A stretch of DNA of 64,000 bases from Catellatospora sp. TT07R-123 (GCF_018327705.1 NZ_BNEM01000002.1:2604001-2668000), one strand, 5' to 3'. Shown: positions 45,836-55,359, counted from the first letter of the stretch. The notes: generated by a model not told the origin, from the letters alone. Translations and numbers: made by a program.

Positions 45836-47547
45836 ATACACACCACCTCCTCGGAACATCGCGTTATGCGAATTGTTTCGCGTTCTACGGACGAGTCTCC
45901 ACGGAGGACAACCAAGACCCCGAGTCATCGCACAATTGGCAATTTATGCTCGCCGATAATCTCATCAAGCCCCTTGGCGGAAATATAGTCGACAGCTTTT
46001 TCGACGTGGGCTCTAGCCGCTCCATTCCATGGCCTCGTCGCCCCGACGCAACCCGGCTCCTAGCGGCCCTCAGAGACCCAAACCGAGGCTTTGACAACGT
46101 GGTCATCGGTGAGCCCCATCGCGCGTTCTACGGCAACCAGTACGGCCTAACGGCTCCGATCTTCGCCCACTTCGGCGTCAGATTGTGGGTGCCCGAGGTC
46201 GGCGGACCTATCGATCCGGACAACGAGGCCCATGACCTGGTGATGTCGGTCTTCGGCGGCATGAGCAAAGGCGAGCGGACCCGCGTGAAGGTGCGGGTCC
46301 GTAGCGCCATGGCCACCCAGGCGCTCATACAGGGCCGCTACCTCGGCGGACGACCACCGTACGGCTACACGCTCAAGGATCTCGGTCCACATCCAAATCC
46401 GCAGAAGGCTGTCGACGGCAAACGCTTGCAGGGCCTTACGCCAGACCTACAGACGGCCCCCGTCGTGCAACGCATCTTCCGCGACTTCCTCAACGGAAAC
46501 GGGATCTTCGCGATCGCGGAGGCCCTGACCAGCGACGGAATCCTCTCACCTTCGGCATACGACCAGGAGCGCAACCCTCATCGCAACGGTCGCGCCTGGG
46601 CGAAAAGTGCCGTCCGCGTGATTCTCACGAACCCGCGCTACACCGGTAGACAAGTCTGGAACAAGCAGCGCACCGACGAGGTGCTTGTAGACGTGGATGA
46701 TGTGGCACTGGGGCACATGCCCGTCATGCGGTGGAACCCCCGGGATAAGTGGATCACCTCGCAAGAGGTCGTACACGAGCCTCTCGTCAGCGACGAGGTC
46801 TTCAACACCGCTCGCGATCTGCTCGGGTCGCGGGCACACACGCCCGCCGCCCACAAGCCACACCGCACACGGCACCCGTACGTCTTCAAGAGCCTCATCT
46901 ACTGCTCGGTGTGCAACCGCCGCATGCAGGGCCAGCACTCCCACAACGTCGCCTACTACCGCTGCCGCTACCCCTCCGACTACGCCCTGGCTAACCGTGT
47001 CGACCACCCCAAGAACGTGATCATGCGCGAAGACCAGGTCAGCGGCCCAATCGACCACTGGATCGCCTCCGCCTTCGACCCCTCACGACGCGACCAGACG
47101 ATCGAACTGTTAACTCGCCAGCTCGGCGCTGAGGTCCGCCCGGCGATTCCACGGCAACGGGCCGCTGGCGACATCACCGCGGAGTTCGACAAGAAGATCG
47201 CTCGGTACAGGCAGGCCCTCGATGAGGGAGCAAGCCCGGCGGTCGTGGCGGGTTGGATCGCCGAGGCTGAGCAGCAACGCGATAAGGCACTGGCAAGCGG
47301 TCCCGCTGCGTACGAACCCGACGCGGTCAGCTCGATGACCACCGAGGACATCGCCTCGCTCATCACCGAACTGGGAAACATCGCTGTGGCGCTGGAAGAA
47401 GCAGAACCAGAAGACAAGCTCGACCTGTACCGGAGCCTGCACCTGAAGCTGACGTACTCAGCAGAAACACAAACGGTGCACGCCGAGATTGATCTTGGCA
47501 AGCACCGTTGGGATTTGGTTGGTGTCCGAGGGGGGACAGGGGCATAG
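45832..47547 (+). CDS. Large serine recombinase, second copy of different lineage
   Basis: 571 residues. FAFYGRVSTEDNQDPESSHNWQ holds the catalytic Ser; VVIGEPHRAFYGNQYGL, FGGMSKGERTRVKVRVRSAM and GGRPPYGYTLKDLGPHP lead into the recombinase domain (IFAIAEALTSDGILSP...AWAKSAVRVILTNPRYTGRQVWNKQ). Zinc ribbon YVFKSLIYCSVCNRRMQGQ; C-terminal coiled coil. It is only distantly similar to the 43564 protein. In this lineage the residues after Ser (TEDNQDPE) resemble plasmid-type recombinases of actinomycetes. It may belong to a second element or act with the 45623 protein. Confidence 0.9.
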   Translation: MNTHHLLGTSRYANCFAFYGRVSTEDNQDPESSHNWQFMLADNLIKPLGGNIVDSFFDVGSSRSIPWPRRPDATRLLAALRDPNRGFDNVVIGEPHRAFYGNQYGLTAPIFAHFGVRLWVPEVGGPIDPDNEAHDLVMSVFGGMSKGERTRVKVRVRSAMATQALIQGRYLGGRPPYGYTLKDLGPHPNPQKAVDGKRLQGLTPDLQTAPVVQRIFRDFLNGNGIFAIAEALTSDGILSPSAYDQERNPHRNGRAWAKSAVRVILTNPRYTGRQVWNKQRTDEVLVDVDDVALGHMPVMRWNPRDKWITSQEVVHEPLVSDEVFNTARDLLGSRAHTPAAHKPHRTRHPYVFKSLIYCSVCNRRMQGQHSHNVAYYRCRYPSDYALANRVDHPKNVIMREDQVSGPIDHWIASAFDPSRRDQTIELLTRQLGAEVRPAIPRQRAAGDITAEFDKKIARYRQALDEGASPAVVAGWIAEAEQQRDKALASGPAAYEPDAVSSMTTEDIASLITELGNIAVALEEAEPEDKLDLYRSLHLKLTYSAETQTVHAEIDLGKHRWDLVGVRGGTGA

Positions 47548-47699
47548 CTTTACAGCACCGGCGATGGAAACCGGTGTCCATGCGTCCCGACGATAGTGCA
47601 TCAGACGCTATATGGTCAACTCGGCCAGGCAACCTCCCAAGCTGGGAGTTCAGCCACATGCTAAGCGTCTTAGGCTCGTGTCGTGTCCTAGCCTCGAAC

Positions 47700-48038
47700 C
47701 TACATGACACTGGCTCGACGGGTCCAGCGGATGCCTTTGGCTTCATCCTTCGAGGTGATCGGCCAGCTGCCTTCCCCCGGTTTAGCTCTAGCCCGGCAGG
47801 CGCGGGGAGGCTTGCGACCTGCCCTGCGACGCCCCTGCCCCGCCGCCTCGAAGCACTCTGGGATGTGGCCGCGGCCAGCGTGACAGACCAGCCGGCTCAC
47901 TGGCGCCGCAGCGTCGACCACGACCAGGATGTCAAGGTCACAGGGCTGCCAGCGGCCGACCGCGATCAGCTGCTCAGTCACACCGCGCAGCTGTCCGGTG
48001 GTAACGACGGCGGCGTCCTCGCCGGGTGCAGGATTCAT
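47700..48038 (-). CDS. Third gene coupled to hamAB, unknown function
   Basis: 112 residues; the ATG at 48038 overlaps the hamB stop (ATGA), and third codon positions are strongly G/C on this strand. The first ~65 residues (PGEDAAVVTTGQLRGVTEQLIAVGRWQPCDLDILVVVDAAAPVSRLVCHAGRGHIPECFEAAG) look folded; the rest is basic. Hachiman normally has two genes, so this may be an accessory, or a neighbour picked up by overlap. Family not recognised. Confidence 0.5.
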   Translation of the reverse strand: MNPAPGEDAAVVTTGQLRGVTEQLIAVGRWQPCDLDILVVVDAAAPVSRLVCHAGRGHIPECFEAAGQGRRRAGRKPPRACRARAKPGEGSWPITSKDEAKGIRWTRRASVM

Positions 48039-51000
48039 CGCGCCCGGCGGACGATCTCTAGAGCGCGGATGACCGTCATCTCAGCAGGCGCGCTCAGCCC
48101 CTGCAGTTCTGCGTCGGCCAACTCGCGTAGCTGGGCACGTGCCCATTGCCGGAGCTGGTCATCGTTCAGTTCCGCCGGTGCCGTGACGACGCCGACCAGG
48201 ATGTGAGCCGCTACCCGGGTGTGAACTCCGGCCCGAATCCAGGCAACTACCTCGGGACTCTCCGCGCCGACCCGCACCGCGAGCGGCAGAAGGGTGAGAC
48301 TTCTGACAGCATCGCCGGGCAGATTCCATATCACGTCGGGTTCGTGTTCTCGACCGGTGGAGACGATCGCGGCGAGACTGCCCGCGACGAGGGAGAGCCC
48401 GAATCGGAAGCCGTCTGCTACAACGGAGACAACACGCGGTAGAGGGTCGCGGCGGCCGCGGTTTGCGTTCGAGTTGACCGCCGTGCTGTGGACGTTCTCC
48501 GCCACGGAGATGAGCGGCTGCCCGCGCATCCATGCGTGCAGCGCTTGCCGGTAAGCGTCCCAGCCTGCAGCGCGGTCGCTTGCACGGTCCCGGTATATCG
48601 CCGCGAGCCTGCTGGAATCGCCGTATGGCTTGGGTGGAAGGACGCGGGCGAGCGCGTCTAGGGGTAGGGCGCCGAGTAGGTCGATGAGCAGGTCTGCCCA
48701 GGCGCTGATACTGGCTGGCGCTGCTCCGTTTTCGAGGCGGTGTCGTAGGCCCCGGTAGAGCCGGACTGTCTCTGGCAGCGCGATGCCGGACTGGTGTGCG
48801 GCGTGCGCAACCCAGGATGGCACTGCTTGCTGGGCCATGTATGCCTGTCCGACGCTATTGATCACGCCCGCGATGCCCTCGGCGAAGGCCCGGACTTCGC
48901 TGCGGTGGACGGCCCAGGTCTTGGCCACGACCTCCTGGGCGCTTTGGGGGTCGTCGGCGAAGGACAGGAAACTGAAGGCGGTCTGCTCGGCGTGGGTCAT
49001 CGTGTCGAGGCTGAGGTTGCCGTCCATGATGTCGCGGACCAGGCCGTCGAGGGAGCTGGCGATGTCGGTCGAGGCGTCTTCGTCGCGCAGGAATTCGGCG
49101 CTGTTGATCGCTCTGGCAGCGTCAGCGGCAGAGCTAAGCCCTATCGCGTTGTTTGGGACGACGATCGCGAGCGAGCGGGGGGCGACGTGCGCTCGTCCAG
49201 CTCGTCCGATGGCGTTGAGCAGTTGGGCGCGTGCTCTGTTTCTGGCTTCCTGGCCACCAGCGTTGGCGTCGAATCCGATCTTGGTGCCGCCGATGATCAC
49301 TGCGGTTGCCGGCAGGTTGAGGCCTTGGGCCATGGTGCCGGTGGCGAACATGGCTCGGGCGGTTTCTTGTTCGAAGGCGAGTTCGCTGGCGCGTTGTTCC
49401 TCGCGCAGCAGCGCGCTGGTGTGTACCGCTACGCCTTTGTGTAGCAGGGGGCGCAGTGCAGACGGGACGCCGAGTTCAAGATCGGCTAGGTGCAGGTGTG
49501 CTTCGACCTCGTCGGTGGTCGCCGTGACTGCTTGCCTGAATCCTGCGATCTTGGTTGCGGCCAGGAAACTGTCGTGCCGGTTGGCCGGTAGGAAGGCGAG
49601 GACGTTGTCTCCGTGTTCGCCCAGGCGTTGCGCGATGGCGGCAGTGACATTGGTGCAGTAGCCGGAGTCGTTGACGCTGTCGTCGCGTTCGACCTGCAGT
49701 TCGATCTCGATGTCGGTGGAGGTCAACAGGTAGTCCTCGGGCCTGCTGCTCACCCATGGTCCCTGAAGTCCCGAAAGCAGTGCGAGCGGCGTTTTGAACC
49801 GTTCGCGAACTCGGTGCGGGCCCATGGCGGCGAGGCGGGCCGCCGCTGCTTGCCATCGGCTCTCGCCGCGCTGGCGGTCGATCCCGACGACGGAACGCAC
49901 GGTGCGTGTCGGGCGCCAGGGAGCGTCGATCACCACCGTGGGTGTGTCGGTGGCGTCTTGGAGCCAGTTCGCAAGGTCTTGAGGATTGGCTATGAGGGCT
50001 GACATCAGTAGCAGCCGTGCCTTGGGGGCGCGGTGCATGATCTCGGCCAGTACGAGTTCAGCGATAGCGCCGCGACCGTTGCGCTCACCGAGTAGGTGTG
50101 CTTCGTCGAGCACGCATAGCTTGAGCTGGGCGAAAGCCGCGGGGTTCTGCCGTAGTGCGAGCGAGCACTTCTCTGGCGTCATGACCAGGACGTTGCGGTC
50201 GCCGATATCGATCATGGATTCGCCGGCGAGTTCGGTGTACTCGGCCCCTCCGATGAACTCCTGCACCCGGTCGCGGCCAAACACCTCGGCGGTGTGCCTG
50301 CGGATCTGGCCGACCAGTGCGTTTGTGGGCGCCAGGTAGAGAACCCATCCGGTAGACAGGGCGTGGCTGATCGCGAGTTCTGCCACGGACGATTTGCCTG
50401 ACCCAGTGGGTACAGCCACGACGGCGTGGGCGGATGGGCCGGGTAGCGCTGCCTGAGCGTAGAGCTGGGCGGCGGGCCAGAGCAGTGGTCGGCTGGATGC
50501 TCGTGTTCTCTGGTATCCGACGAACCCGCCGTCATCGTCGGGTGGGGGTGGGACAGTTCGAAGCGATCGGCCCTGCGAGCTGTCGCACGCTGCCGCCAGT
50601 AGCAGCAGCAGGCGGTGCAGGTCTGGGTGCGCCGCTGGCTCGGGTGAGTCTTGTTGCCGGTCCTCTAGCAGTTCGGCGAGTCTACGCAGTTCAAGTCCCG
50701 CATGCGGGTCGTCCGGGCGCCCGAAGGTGAGCCAACGGACATGATCACCGACGAGTACGCCGAGTCGGCGCCACAGTTCATGGCGGACCGCTTGCCGTAG
50801 TGATGGCAAGCGGTCAGATGCGGGGGGCGGTGGGGTTGGCATGTCGGTGATCGGGGTGAGCCTCACCAGGTGAAGAATCTGAGCGAGGGCCCATTCGGCA
50901 ATCGCGTCGTCAGGGCCGTCAGTCGGCTGGGCTTCGAGGGCAGCTGCAGCGAGGTTGGCGTTGGCGTCGTATCCAGCGATCAGGTAGAGCAGCGACGCTT

Positions 51001-51346
51001 CGACGTGCTCCATCCGAACCAGGGAGCCGAATAGGGAGTACGGCTCGTTGAGTTCGGACGGGTCCGAGGTCTCGTCAGCGATCATCAGCGCCTCGGCGGC
51101 GACGAAGGCGCAGGCTTGAGTCGTGGCAGGCTCGCCGTCCAGGGGCAGGATTGCGTGCACTTCAAGCGCTGTCGCCAGGCGGCGCAGGACCGCCGGCCGG
51201 ACCTGCTCGTCGCCGCCGTCGACGCCGAACCGACCGTCGGTCGATTCAAGCCAGGCCCGGGTGAGCAGCCGTCTGATCTCTGCCGGTTCCAGGCCGGAAA
51301 TGGCAGGCAGAGCTTGCAGGAGCTGTTCTATCCCCCGGTTGAACAT
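48035..51346 (-). CDS. hamB: Hachiman helicase HamB (SF2, Ski2-like)
   Basis: 1103 residues. Helicase motifs in order: Q-like region, Walker A VVAVPTGSGKSSVAELA (about residue 312), motif Ib VLVMTPEKC, DEAH box KLCVLDEAHLLG (about residue 418), motif III-like LLMSALIANP, motif V TGTMAQGLNLPATAVI and motif VI LLNAIGRAGRA. A ~290-residue N-terminal region and a long C-terminal region follow no common family. HamB senses invading or damaged DNA and controls the HamA nuclease. Its ATG overlaps the hamA stop (TGATG), as expected for a complex made together. Confidence 0.8.
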   Translation of the reverse strand: MFNRGIEQLLQALPAISGLEPAEIRRLLTRAWLESTDGRFGVDGGDEQVRPAVLRRLATALEVHAILPLDGEPATTQACAFVAAEALMIADETSDPSELNEPYSLFGSLVRMEHVEASLLYLIAGYDANANLAAAALEAQPTDGPDDAIAEWALAQILHLVRLTPITDMPTPPPPASDRLPSLRQAVRHELWRRLGVLVGDHVRWLTFGRPDDPHAGLELRRLAELLEDRQQDSPEPAAHPDLHRLLLLLAAACDSSQGRSLRTVPPPPDDDGGFVGYQRTRASSRPLLWPAAQLYAQAALPGPSAHAVVAVPTGSGKSSVAELAISHALSTGWVLYLAPTNALVGQIRRHTAEVFGRDRVQEFIGGAEYTELAGESMIDIGDRNVLVMTPEKCSLALRQNPAAFAQLKLCVLDEAHLLGERNGRGAIAELVLAEIMHRAPKARLLLMSALIANPQDLANWLQDATDTPTVVIDAPWRPTRTVRSVVGIDRQRGESRWQAAAARLAAMGPHRVRERFKTPLALLSGLQGPWVSSRPEDYLLTSTDIEIELQVERDDSVNDSGYCTNVTAAIAQRLGEHGDNVLAFLPANRHDSFLAATKIAGFRQAVTATTDEVEAHLHLADLELGVPSALRPLLHKGVAVHTSALLREEQRASELAFEQETARAMFATGTMAQGLNLPATAVIIGGTKIGFDANAGGQEARNRARAQLLNAIGRAGRAHVAPRSLAIVVPNNAIGLSSAADAARAINSAEFLRDEDASTDIASSLDGLVRDIMDGNLSLDTMTHAEQTAFSFLSFADDPQSAQEVVAKTWAVHRSEVRAFAEGIAGVINSVGQAYMAQQAVPSWVAHAAHQSGIALPETVRLYRGLRHRLENGAAPASISAWADLLIDLLGALPLDALARVLPPKPYGDSSRLAAIYRDRASDRAAGWDAYRQALHAWMRGQPLISVAENVHSTAVNSNANRGRRDPLPRVVSVVADGFRFGLSLVAGSLAAIVSTGREHEPDVIWNLPGDAVRSLTLLPLAVRVGAESPEVVAWIRAGVHTRVAAHILVGVVTAPAELNDDQLRQWARAQLRELADAELQGLSAPAEMTVIRALEIVRRAR

Positions 51347-52218
51347 CAGATCACGACCTCGTCCACGGCGGCGCGCATCGCATCGGCGACCCGGTCGAAG
51401 AACGCGTGGAAGTCGTCGAGCTGCACGACGATGATCCGGCGCCGTTCGAGCGGTTGGCGAAGCGATGCCAGAATCGGGCGGCTGGTGGCGAAGTTGTAGG
51501 CCGTCTCGTGGACGATCATCGGCAGGTAGGCGGCGTTGGTCTTCCAGAGTTCCTGGCTGACCTGGGGCTTCAGGTCGTCCGAAAGTACGTAGCGGAACGA
51601 CATCACCGCGTCGCGCAGGTCCTGTTCGTAGACGCCGTTCTCAAGTTTGACGAATAGTCCGATCGCCTCGCCGAGGTTTCCCGAGGCGTACTTCTGTGTC
51701 GACTTGCTCTCACCGATGGCGATGCCGAGTACGCCGGCCTTCACGTACGTGCTGACCGAGTCCAGGCCCTGCCGGGTGGCGGTCGGATGAACCCGCTTGA
51801 GCGTTACGACCTGTCCGTCCGTGCACGAAGTCTCCTGCCGAGCGCTAAGCGCCAGCAACGCATGCCCTACTCCTTCGCCGATCCAGGCGTTGCGTTTGGT
51901 ATCACGAAACCGTATCTCCCCGTCCGTGGTGAAGACGTTGGTCGTTCCAACCAGTGCCGTGACGGTCGACTGGATCTCAGCATGACCGTCAGGGCCGTAT
52001 GCGAGCAGTTGGGAAGACAACTTTGCGTCCAGCTCCACGGCCCCGGCGAGTGCTCCGACGAGGTAGCGGCCAAGGGCGACCGGTACCTCCGGCTTACTCA
52101 GGCCATTGATCGCTACAACGGTATGCGTGTCGGCGGCCTTGCCTTTGTTGAAATCGATCGCCTTTTCGAGGTCGTCGAGTGCGTCGGCCAGCAGTGCGAT
52201 CGGATCACGGCCGCCCAT
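51346..52218 (-). CDS. hamA: Hachiman effector HamA (DUF1837 nuclease)
   Basis: 290 residues from ATG 52218 (GGAGGGGAA upstream); longer frame rejected. DUF1837-like features: WIGEGVGHALLALSAR, then VLGIAIGESKSTQKYASGNLGEAIGLFVKLENG, where GESK gives the E-x-K of the PD-(D/E)xK-type active site, followed by AVMSFRYVLSDDLKP. C-terminal helices end RIIVVQLDDFHAFFDRVADAMRAAVDEVVI. HamA is a non-specific DNase held inactive by HamB until triggered by phage DNA. Size, motifs and the partnered SF2 helicase support Hachiman; sequence search would settle it. Confidence 0.75.
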   Translation of the reverse strand: MGGRDPIALLADALDDLEKAIDFNKGKAADTHTVVAINGLSKPEVPVALGRYLVGALAGAVELDAKLSSQLLAYGPDGHAEIQSTVTALVGTTNVFTTDGEIRFRDTKRNAWIGEGVGHALLALSARQETSCTDGQVVTLKRVHPTATRQGLDSVSTYVKAGVLGIAIGESKSTQKYASGNLGEAIGLFVKLENGVYEQDLRDAVMSFRYVLSDDLKPQVSQELWKTNAAYLPMIVHETAYNFATSRPILASLRQPLERRRIIVVQLDDFHAFFDRVADAMRAAVDEVVI

Positions 52219-53448
52219 TTCCCCTCCACACTCGCGTAAGCCGGCGCGATACCTGGATACCGACGATTGGCTAGTCACCACTTGGCGTGCCGAATACGCT
52301 AGCGGTTGTCGACGATCATCCGTCACCCCACCCGCGAACAGAGCGGATCAACCTACTTTGGCACCTCTCCGCGGAAGGTGGGGCCGCCGCCCGCCCACCG
52401 GCAGGCCGTGGAGAGTAGCAGCTGGGAACACCCCCGGACCAGGTGACGCAACGAGCGAGCCAGGCAGGCGATAGCGGGCACGCCGGGCGAGGCCGCGTCG
52501 GTGCCCGCACTGCGGACGCCGGCCCGCCGCCTCCTGAGACTCTGCTTTCCCATGCCGACGGCGCGACCGGACGCCGACGCGGTCGCGGCTGCCCAGCAGA
52601 TTCACTCAGACGGTTGAGCAGGTCGGGCAGTTTAGGTACGACACAGCGGCGCTCCCCCGGTGCTCCAGTGAGAGCTGCTCGGTCGGGTCCGACACGACGG
52701 GCGGGTAGGCTGCTGTGCGCCCGCTCGATGTGCTGCGGCCGATCGCAGCGAGAAGGGCATCCGCTGAGGCGGACTACCTCTACCCGCCGCGGCATGAGCA
52801 CAAAGCGAAGCCAGCTCAGTAGCCGGTGTTGATCTGTGTCACTGGATGCGCCGGCATCTTGCCTGTTGTGACGAGTTCTTCGTCGCTGAGTTCGCCGGCG
52901 ATTCGGGCCTAGTTCATGGCGCTCACCTCGAACCGCGCGAATCCGTTCGGTGCCCTCGAATCGCAGCTCCGGCAGTGTGAGCCGGCACACCTGACCGCCG
53001 CCATACCTGGCGGCGCTCAAGTCCATCGATGGTCACAATGGCGTCACGCACACCAGCGCGTCGCCAAAACCTACCTGGCCCTGAGAGCGAGTCGTGGCCC
53101 CATCTGGGAGCGGAGCTGGGCTCCACCCGTGGTTTCGAAGATGTGGTTTTGGCCCCAGGTGCTGATTACCAGCTGCGCCATTCGTCGGTGACCTCGTGTC
53201 GGGTGAGGCGTCGGGTCTGTGCGACAGCGTCGAGGTCGACGCGGGTCCGCACCGTGGCCACCATCGTCGGCGCGGTCGGCGGCGCCCGTCATCCCGAACA
53301 CAGCCGTGCCGTGCCGTCCTGGCCGGACGTGACCCGGCGGCTGCGCGTGCAGGCGGCCGACGCGGCGCTGGCCCGCCTGGCGGCGGGCCGGCTGCCGACG
53401 ACGGCCCGGTTCCGGCCGGGCCCGCCCTGACGGCGGGCCCGCCGCCGG
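52219..53448. other. Degraded region between Hachiman and the CMD/sigma pair
   Basis: No intact gene. Fragments only: minus-strand RIAGELSDEELVTTGKM (about 52820-52910) and plus-strand PSWPDVTRRLRVQAADAALARLAAGR (about 53310-53400) look like pieces of once-real proteins. It contains the left copy of a 42-bp direct repeat (53087-53128). Confidence 0.4.
53087..53128. repeat. 42-bp direct repeat, left copy
   Basis: Matches 55126-55167 with about five differences; shared blocks CATCTGGGAGC and GCTGGGCTCCACCC. The pair flanks the CMD/ECF41 module. Confidence 0.75.
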
Positions 53449-53907
53449 TCAGCCCCAGTTCTGGCCCGCGGGCTGGCGGGTGGTGGCGTTGATGCGGTTG
53501 AAGAAGTTGGTCGTCGCGATCCACAGCACCAGCGCCGCGAGCTCGGGTTCGCTGAAGTGCTTGGCCGCGGCCTCCCAGATGTGGTCGGGTACCGGGTCCG
53601 GCCGGTCGGCCAGCCGGGTGGCCGCCTCGGCGAGTTCCAGCGCGGCCCGCTCGGCCTCGGTGAAGTAGTCGGTCTCGCGCCAGGCCGCGACGGCGAACAG
53701 CCGCTCGTCGGTCTCGCCGGACTTGCGCATGGACCGGGCCCCGGAGTCGACGCAGGCGCTGCAGCCGTTGATCTGGCTGGCCCGCAGGTGGACCAGTTCC
53801 AGCGTCGACTTGGCCAGGCCGGCCGAGTGCGCGGCCTTGTAGAGCAGGTTGATCCCCTTCACGGCGTCGGGGAGCAGAGCCGCGGGGTTGTTCATGCGTG
53901 CCTGCAC
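53449..53907 (-). CDS. AhpD-like / carboxymuconolactone decarboxylase family protein
   Basis: 152 residues from GTG 53907, chosen because GGAGG lies five bases before it and homologues open (M)QARMNNPA. Core: KGINLLYKAAHSAGLAKSTLELVHLRASQINGCSACVDSGARSMRKSGETDERLFAVAAWRE; CSAC is the redox CxxC with the following helix typical of AhpD/CMD proteins, and FTEAERAALELAEAATRL follows. Peroxidase or thiol-redox function is expected. Divergent from an ECF41 sigma gene and preceded by the ECF41 promoter motif, the standard genomic pairing of this sigma family. Confidence 0.92.
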   Translation of the reverse strand: MQARMNNPAALLPDAVKGINLLYKAAHSAGLAKSTLELVHLRASQINGCSACVDSGARSMRKSGETDERLFAVAAWRETDYFTEAERAALELAEAATRLADRPDPVPDHIWEAAAKHFSEPELAALVLWIATTNFFNRINATTRQPAGQNWG

Positions 53908-53943
53908 GGCATCCTCCATTAGGATCTTGAGGTTCGCCGGGCC

Positions 53944-53970
53944 TGTCACATCGGCCCGATCTCGTTCGTC
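53944..53970 (+). promoter_or_regulatory. ECF41-type promoter for the sigma gene
   Basis: TGTCACA (53944-53950), 16 bp, CGTC (53967-53970). This is the exact spacing and sequence reported for ECF41-dependent promoters, pointing toward the sigma gene at 54055. Confidence 0.8.
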
Positions 53971-53978
53971 ATCGGTAT

Positions 53979-54005
53979 GACGGGCCGCTTCCGAGTGATG
54001 TGACA
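53979..54005 (-). promoter_or_regulatory. ECF41-type promoter for the CMD gene
   Basis: On the minus strand TGTCACA (54005-53999), 16 bp, CGTC (53982-53979), leading to the CMD start at 53907. Its -10 box lies eight bases from the -10 box of the opposite promoter. Confidence 0.8.
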
Positions 54006-54054
54006 GATGTGGCCTGCATCACATTTTATGGTGATTCGGGGAGGTAAGAGAGAT

Positions 54055-54936
54055 ATGCGGGATCAGGACGGGTTGGCCGGACGCTTCGAGCAGGACCGGG
54101 GACGGCTGCGCGCGGTGGCGCTGCGCATGCTCGGGTCGTCGGCCGAGGCCGACGACGCCGTGCAGGAGGCCTGGCTGCGACTGAGCCGGTCCGACGTCGC
54201 CGAGGTCGACAACCTCAGCGGCTGGCTGACCACCGTCGTCGGCCGGATCTGCCTGGACATGCTGCGTTCGCGCAGCACCCGGCGCGAGGACTTCCTCGAC
54301 GACCAGACCGACGACGACCTCGCACCCGCCGCCACGGTCGCGGGGACCGATCCCGAACAGCAGACGCTGCTGGCCGACTCGGTGGGGCTGGCCCTGATGG
54401 TCGTGCTGGACACCCTTTCCCCCGCCGAACGGCTGGCGTTCGTGCTGCACGACATGTTCGCGGTGCCGTTCGACGAGGTGGCCCCCGTCATCGGCAAGTC
54501 ACCCGACGCCGCCCGGCAACTGGCCAGCCGCGCCCGCCGCCGGGTGCGGGGCCAGGCACCTGACAACGCCGTCGAGGACCAGGCCCGCCGCCGCGAGGTC
54601 GTCGAGGCGTTCCTGTCGGCCGCCCGCGAGGGCCGCTTCGAGGCGCTGCTGACCGTGCTCGACCCGGACGTGGTGATGCGTTCCGACGCCGCCGCGGTAC
54701 GGCTGGGCTCGGCCGCCGAGATCCACGGCGCGTCGACGCTCGCCGACTACTGGAACGGCAAGGCCGCCGACGCCCGCGTCGCGCTGCTCGACGGCATCGT
54801 CGGGGCCGTATGGGCCCCCCGCGGCAAGGTGCGTGTCGCGCTCTCCTTCACCGTGACCGACGGCCGGATCACCGGCATCCGCCTCACCGCCGACCCGGAG
54901 AGGCTCACCGAGCTGGACGTCGCGATCCTCAACTGA
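54055..54936 (+). CDS. ECF sigma factor, ECF41 group (SigJ-like) with SnoaL-like C-terminal domain
   Basis: 293 residues from ATG 54055. Region 2: RFEQDRGRLRAVALRMLGSSAEADDAVQEAWLRLSR, NLSGWLTTVVGRICLDMLRSR. Region 4: LDTLSPAERLAFVLHDMFAVPFDEVAPVIGKSPDAARQLASRARRRVRG. The ~120-residue C-terminal NTF2/SnoaL-like domain (VVEAFLSAAREGRFEALLTVLDPDVVMRSD..., ending GIRLTADPERLTELDV) is the regulatory extension that defines ECF41 and replaces an anti-sigma factor. Autoregulation is indicated by the promoter motif in front of it. Confidence 0.93.
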   Translation: MRDQDGLAGRFEQDRGRLRAVALRMLGSSAEADDAVQEAWLRLSRSDVAEVDNLSGWLTTVVGRICLDMLRSRSTRREDFLDDQTDDDLAPAATVAGTDPEQQTLLADSVGLALMVVLDTLSPAERLAFVLHDMFAVPFDEVAPVIGKSPDAARQLASRARRRVRGQAPDNAVEDQARRREVVEAFLSAAREGRFEALLTVLDPDVVMRSDAAAVRLGSAAEIHGASTLADYWNGKAADARVALLDGIVGAVWAPRGKVRVALSFTVTDGRITGIRLTADPERLTELDVAILN

Positions 54937-54948
54937 GCCACGCCCGCC

Positions 54949-55125
54949 TCAGCGCGCGTCGCTGAGGCGGGCGATCTCCGTGAGCAGGTAGCGCTGTTCC
55001 GGGGTGCTTGCCATGCCTGCGGCGGCCGCTTTGAACTGGGCCACCGCGCCCGCGCGGCCGCCGGCCAGCTCCAGCAGGTGCCCGCGTACGGCGGCCAGCC
55101 GGTAGTGGCCGGGCCGGCTCTGCGA
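54949..55125 (-). pseudogene. C-terminal fragment of another ECF sigma factor
   Basis: The minus frame reads HYRLAAVRGHLLELAGGRAGAVAQFKAAAAGMASTPEQRYLLTEIARLSDAR and then a stop: the TPR-like end (RA.LL..LGR..EA...Y..A......ERR.L..R...L) of the DUF6596-type sigma factors (ECF42). The sequence upstream of it is the 42-bp repeat, so the gene was cut there. Confidence 0.55.
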
Positions 55126-55167
55126 GCGAGTCATGGCCTCATCTGGGAGCTGGGCTGGGCTCCACCC
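55126..55167. repeat. 42-bp direct repeat, right copy
   Basis: Partner of 53087-53128; it forms the breakpoint of the truncated sigma gene. Confidence 0.75.
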
Positions 55168-55359
55168 GCCACCACACAAGCGGTATCACCGAATGACACC
55201 AACCCGGGGCCAGAACTCACCCACGATCATGAAGCTGAAGATCGCCAAACGGGCCCTAAACCGACTCCCAGGCGGGGCCAGCTCTCACCCCCGAGGCCAC
55301 CTACCACTACCAGCGAAGACTCTGCTTTAGCCCACTGCCATGGAGTCCTAAGAGATCCC

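Noticed and set aside
52316..53026. 236-codon minus-strand frame as a gene
   Set aside because: Arg/Pro-rich throughout with no ribosome site or recognisable domain; treated as degraded sequence.
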